Program-made: the position numbers and the translations under genes
The notes under the pieces: generated by a model
What the model was told of the DNA's origin: nothing
Database searches by the model: none
What the model saw: only the letters and a program-made list of their open reading frames with translations
Assembly (NCBI GenBank): GCA_964449845.1
Contig: CAYVES010000166.1
Location: 1 to 5,250 of the forward strand
Length of the DNA stretch: 5,250 nt
From: SOKG01 sp964449845
GTDB taxonomy: Bacteria; Chloroflexota; Dehalococcoidia; SZUA-161
Direction of reading: 5' to 3'
In this document: piece after piece, positions 5,168-5,250 of the stretch
How positions within the stretch are numbered: the first letter of the stretch is position 1
Layout of the letters: each line of letters opens with the position of its first letter

Positions 5168-5250
5168 ATGCTTAAAGGATTGTACAAGACCCTGCGCAGG
5201 GATGAGAGAGGCATCACCGGCCTGGAAACGGCGATCATCCTGATTGCCTT
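5168..5250 (+). CDS. flaB: Second archaellin, 5' end only
   Basis: Twenty-seven codons are visible before the window ends: MLKGLYKTLRRDERG, then ITGLETAIILIA. Residues 13-27 are identical to the first archaellin, including the predicted Gly15 cleavage site. At DNA level 5204-5250 matches 4588-4634 at 45 of 47 positions, with two silent changes. The first 12 residues differ more (about half identical), although they keep length and charge. Multiple tandem archaellins are usual in archaellum loci, where copies serve as major and minor subunits. The rest of the protein lies outside the window, so a truncated or diverged C-terminus cannot be excluded. Confidence 0.88.
   Translation, partial: MLKGLYKTLRRDERGITGLETAIILIA

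Overview
The window most likely comes from a member of the Chloroflexota, probably near Dehalococcoidia. It carries clearly bacterial genes: a two-component receiver, an RluB/RsuA-type pseudouridine synthase, a lipoprotein with a Thr-Pro linker and a PKD domain, and Shine-Dalgarno-led genes with a TATAAT promoter. Next to them are archaeal-type flagellins (archaellins). Archaellum genes are known from some Chloroflexota, which is the main reason for this placement. It is an inference, because no rRNA or marker gene is present.

Layout from left to right. (1) Positions 1-451, plus strand: the 3' end of a response-regulator gene, made of the end of a receiver domain, a coiled coil and a hydrophilic tail. 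A GC-rich hairpin follows it. (2) Positions 501-887, minus: a small secreted lipoprotein with one PKD domain, convergent with (1), with its own promoter that predicts a leaderless mRNA. (3) Positions 1036-3617, minus: an apparent operon, in transcription order a DrrA-like ABC ATPase (GTG start), an ABC-2 permease 2 nt downstream, then a pseudouridine synthase 33 nt further on. A promoter with a perfect TATAAT lies at 3704-3731. (4) Positions 3618-4202: the divergent control region. It contains three stem-loops, a possible 68-codon gene (3817-4023) with a strong Shine-Dalgarno, and five degenerate 18-bp tandem repeats that encode an in-frame hexapeptide pattern and run past the stop codon. (5) Positions 4203-5250, plus: a small excisionase/MerR-like DNA-binding protein, a complete archaellin, and the first 27 codons of a second archaellin cut by the window edge.

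The ATPase and permease should form one exporter. The pseudouridine synthase is probably only a co-transcribed housekeeping gene. The right end looks like the start of an archaellum filament locus: two tandem archaellins with near-identical signal peptides and translation leaders, preceded by a possible local regulator. The most unusual items are the archaellin pair in a bacterial setting and the repeat-bearing small ORF.
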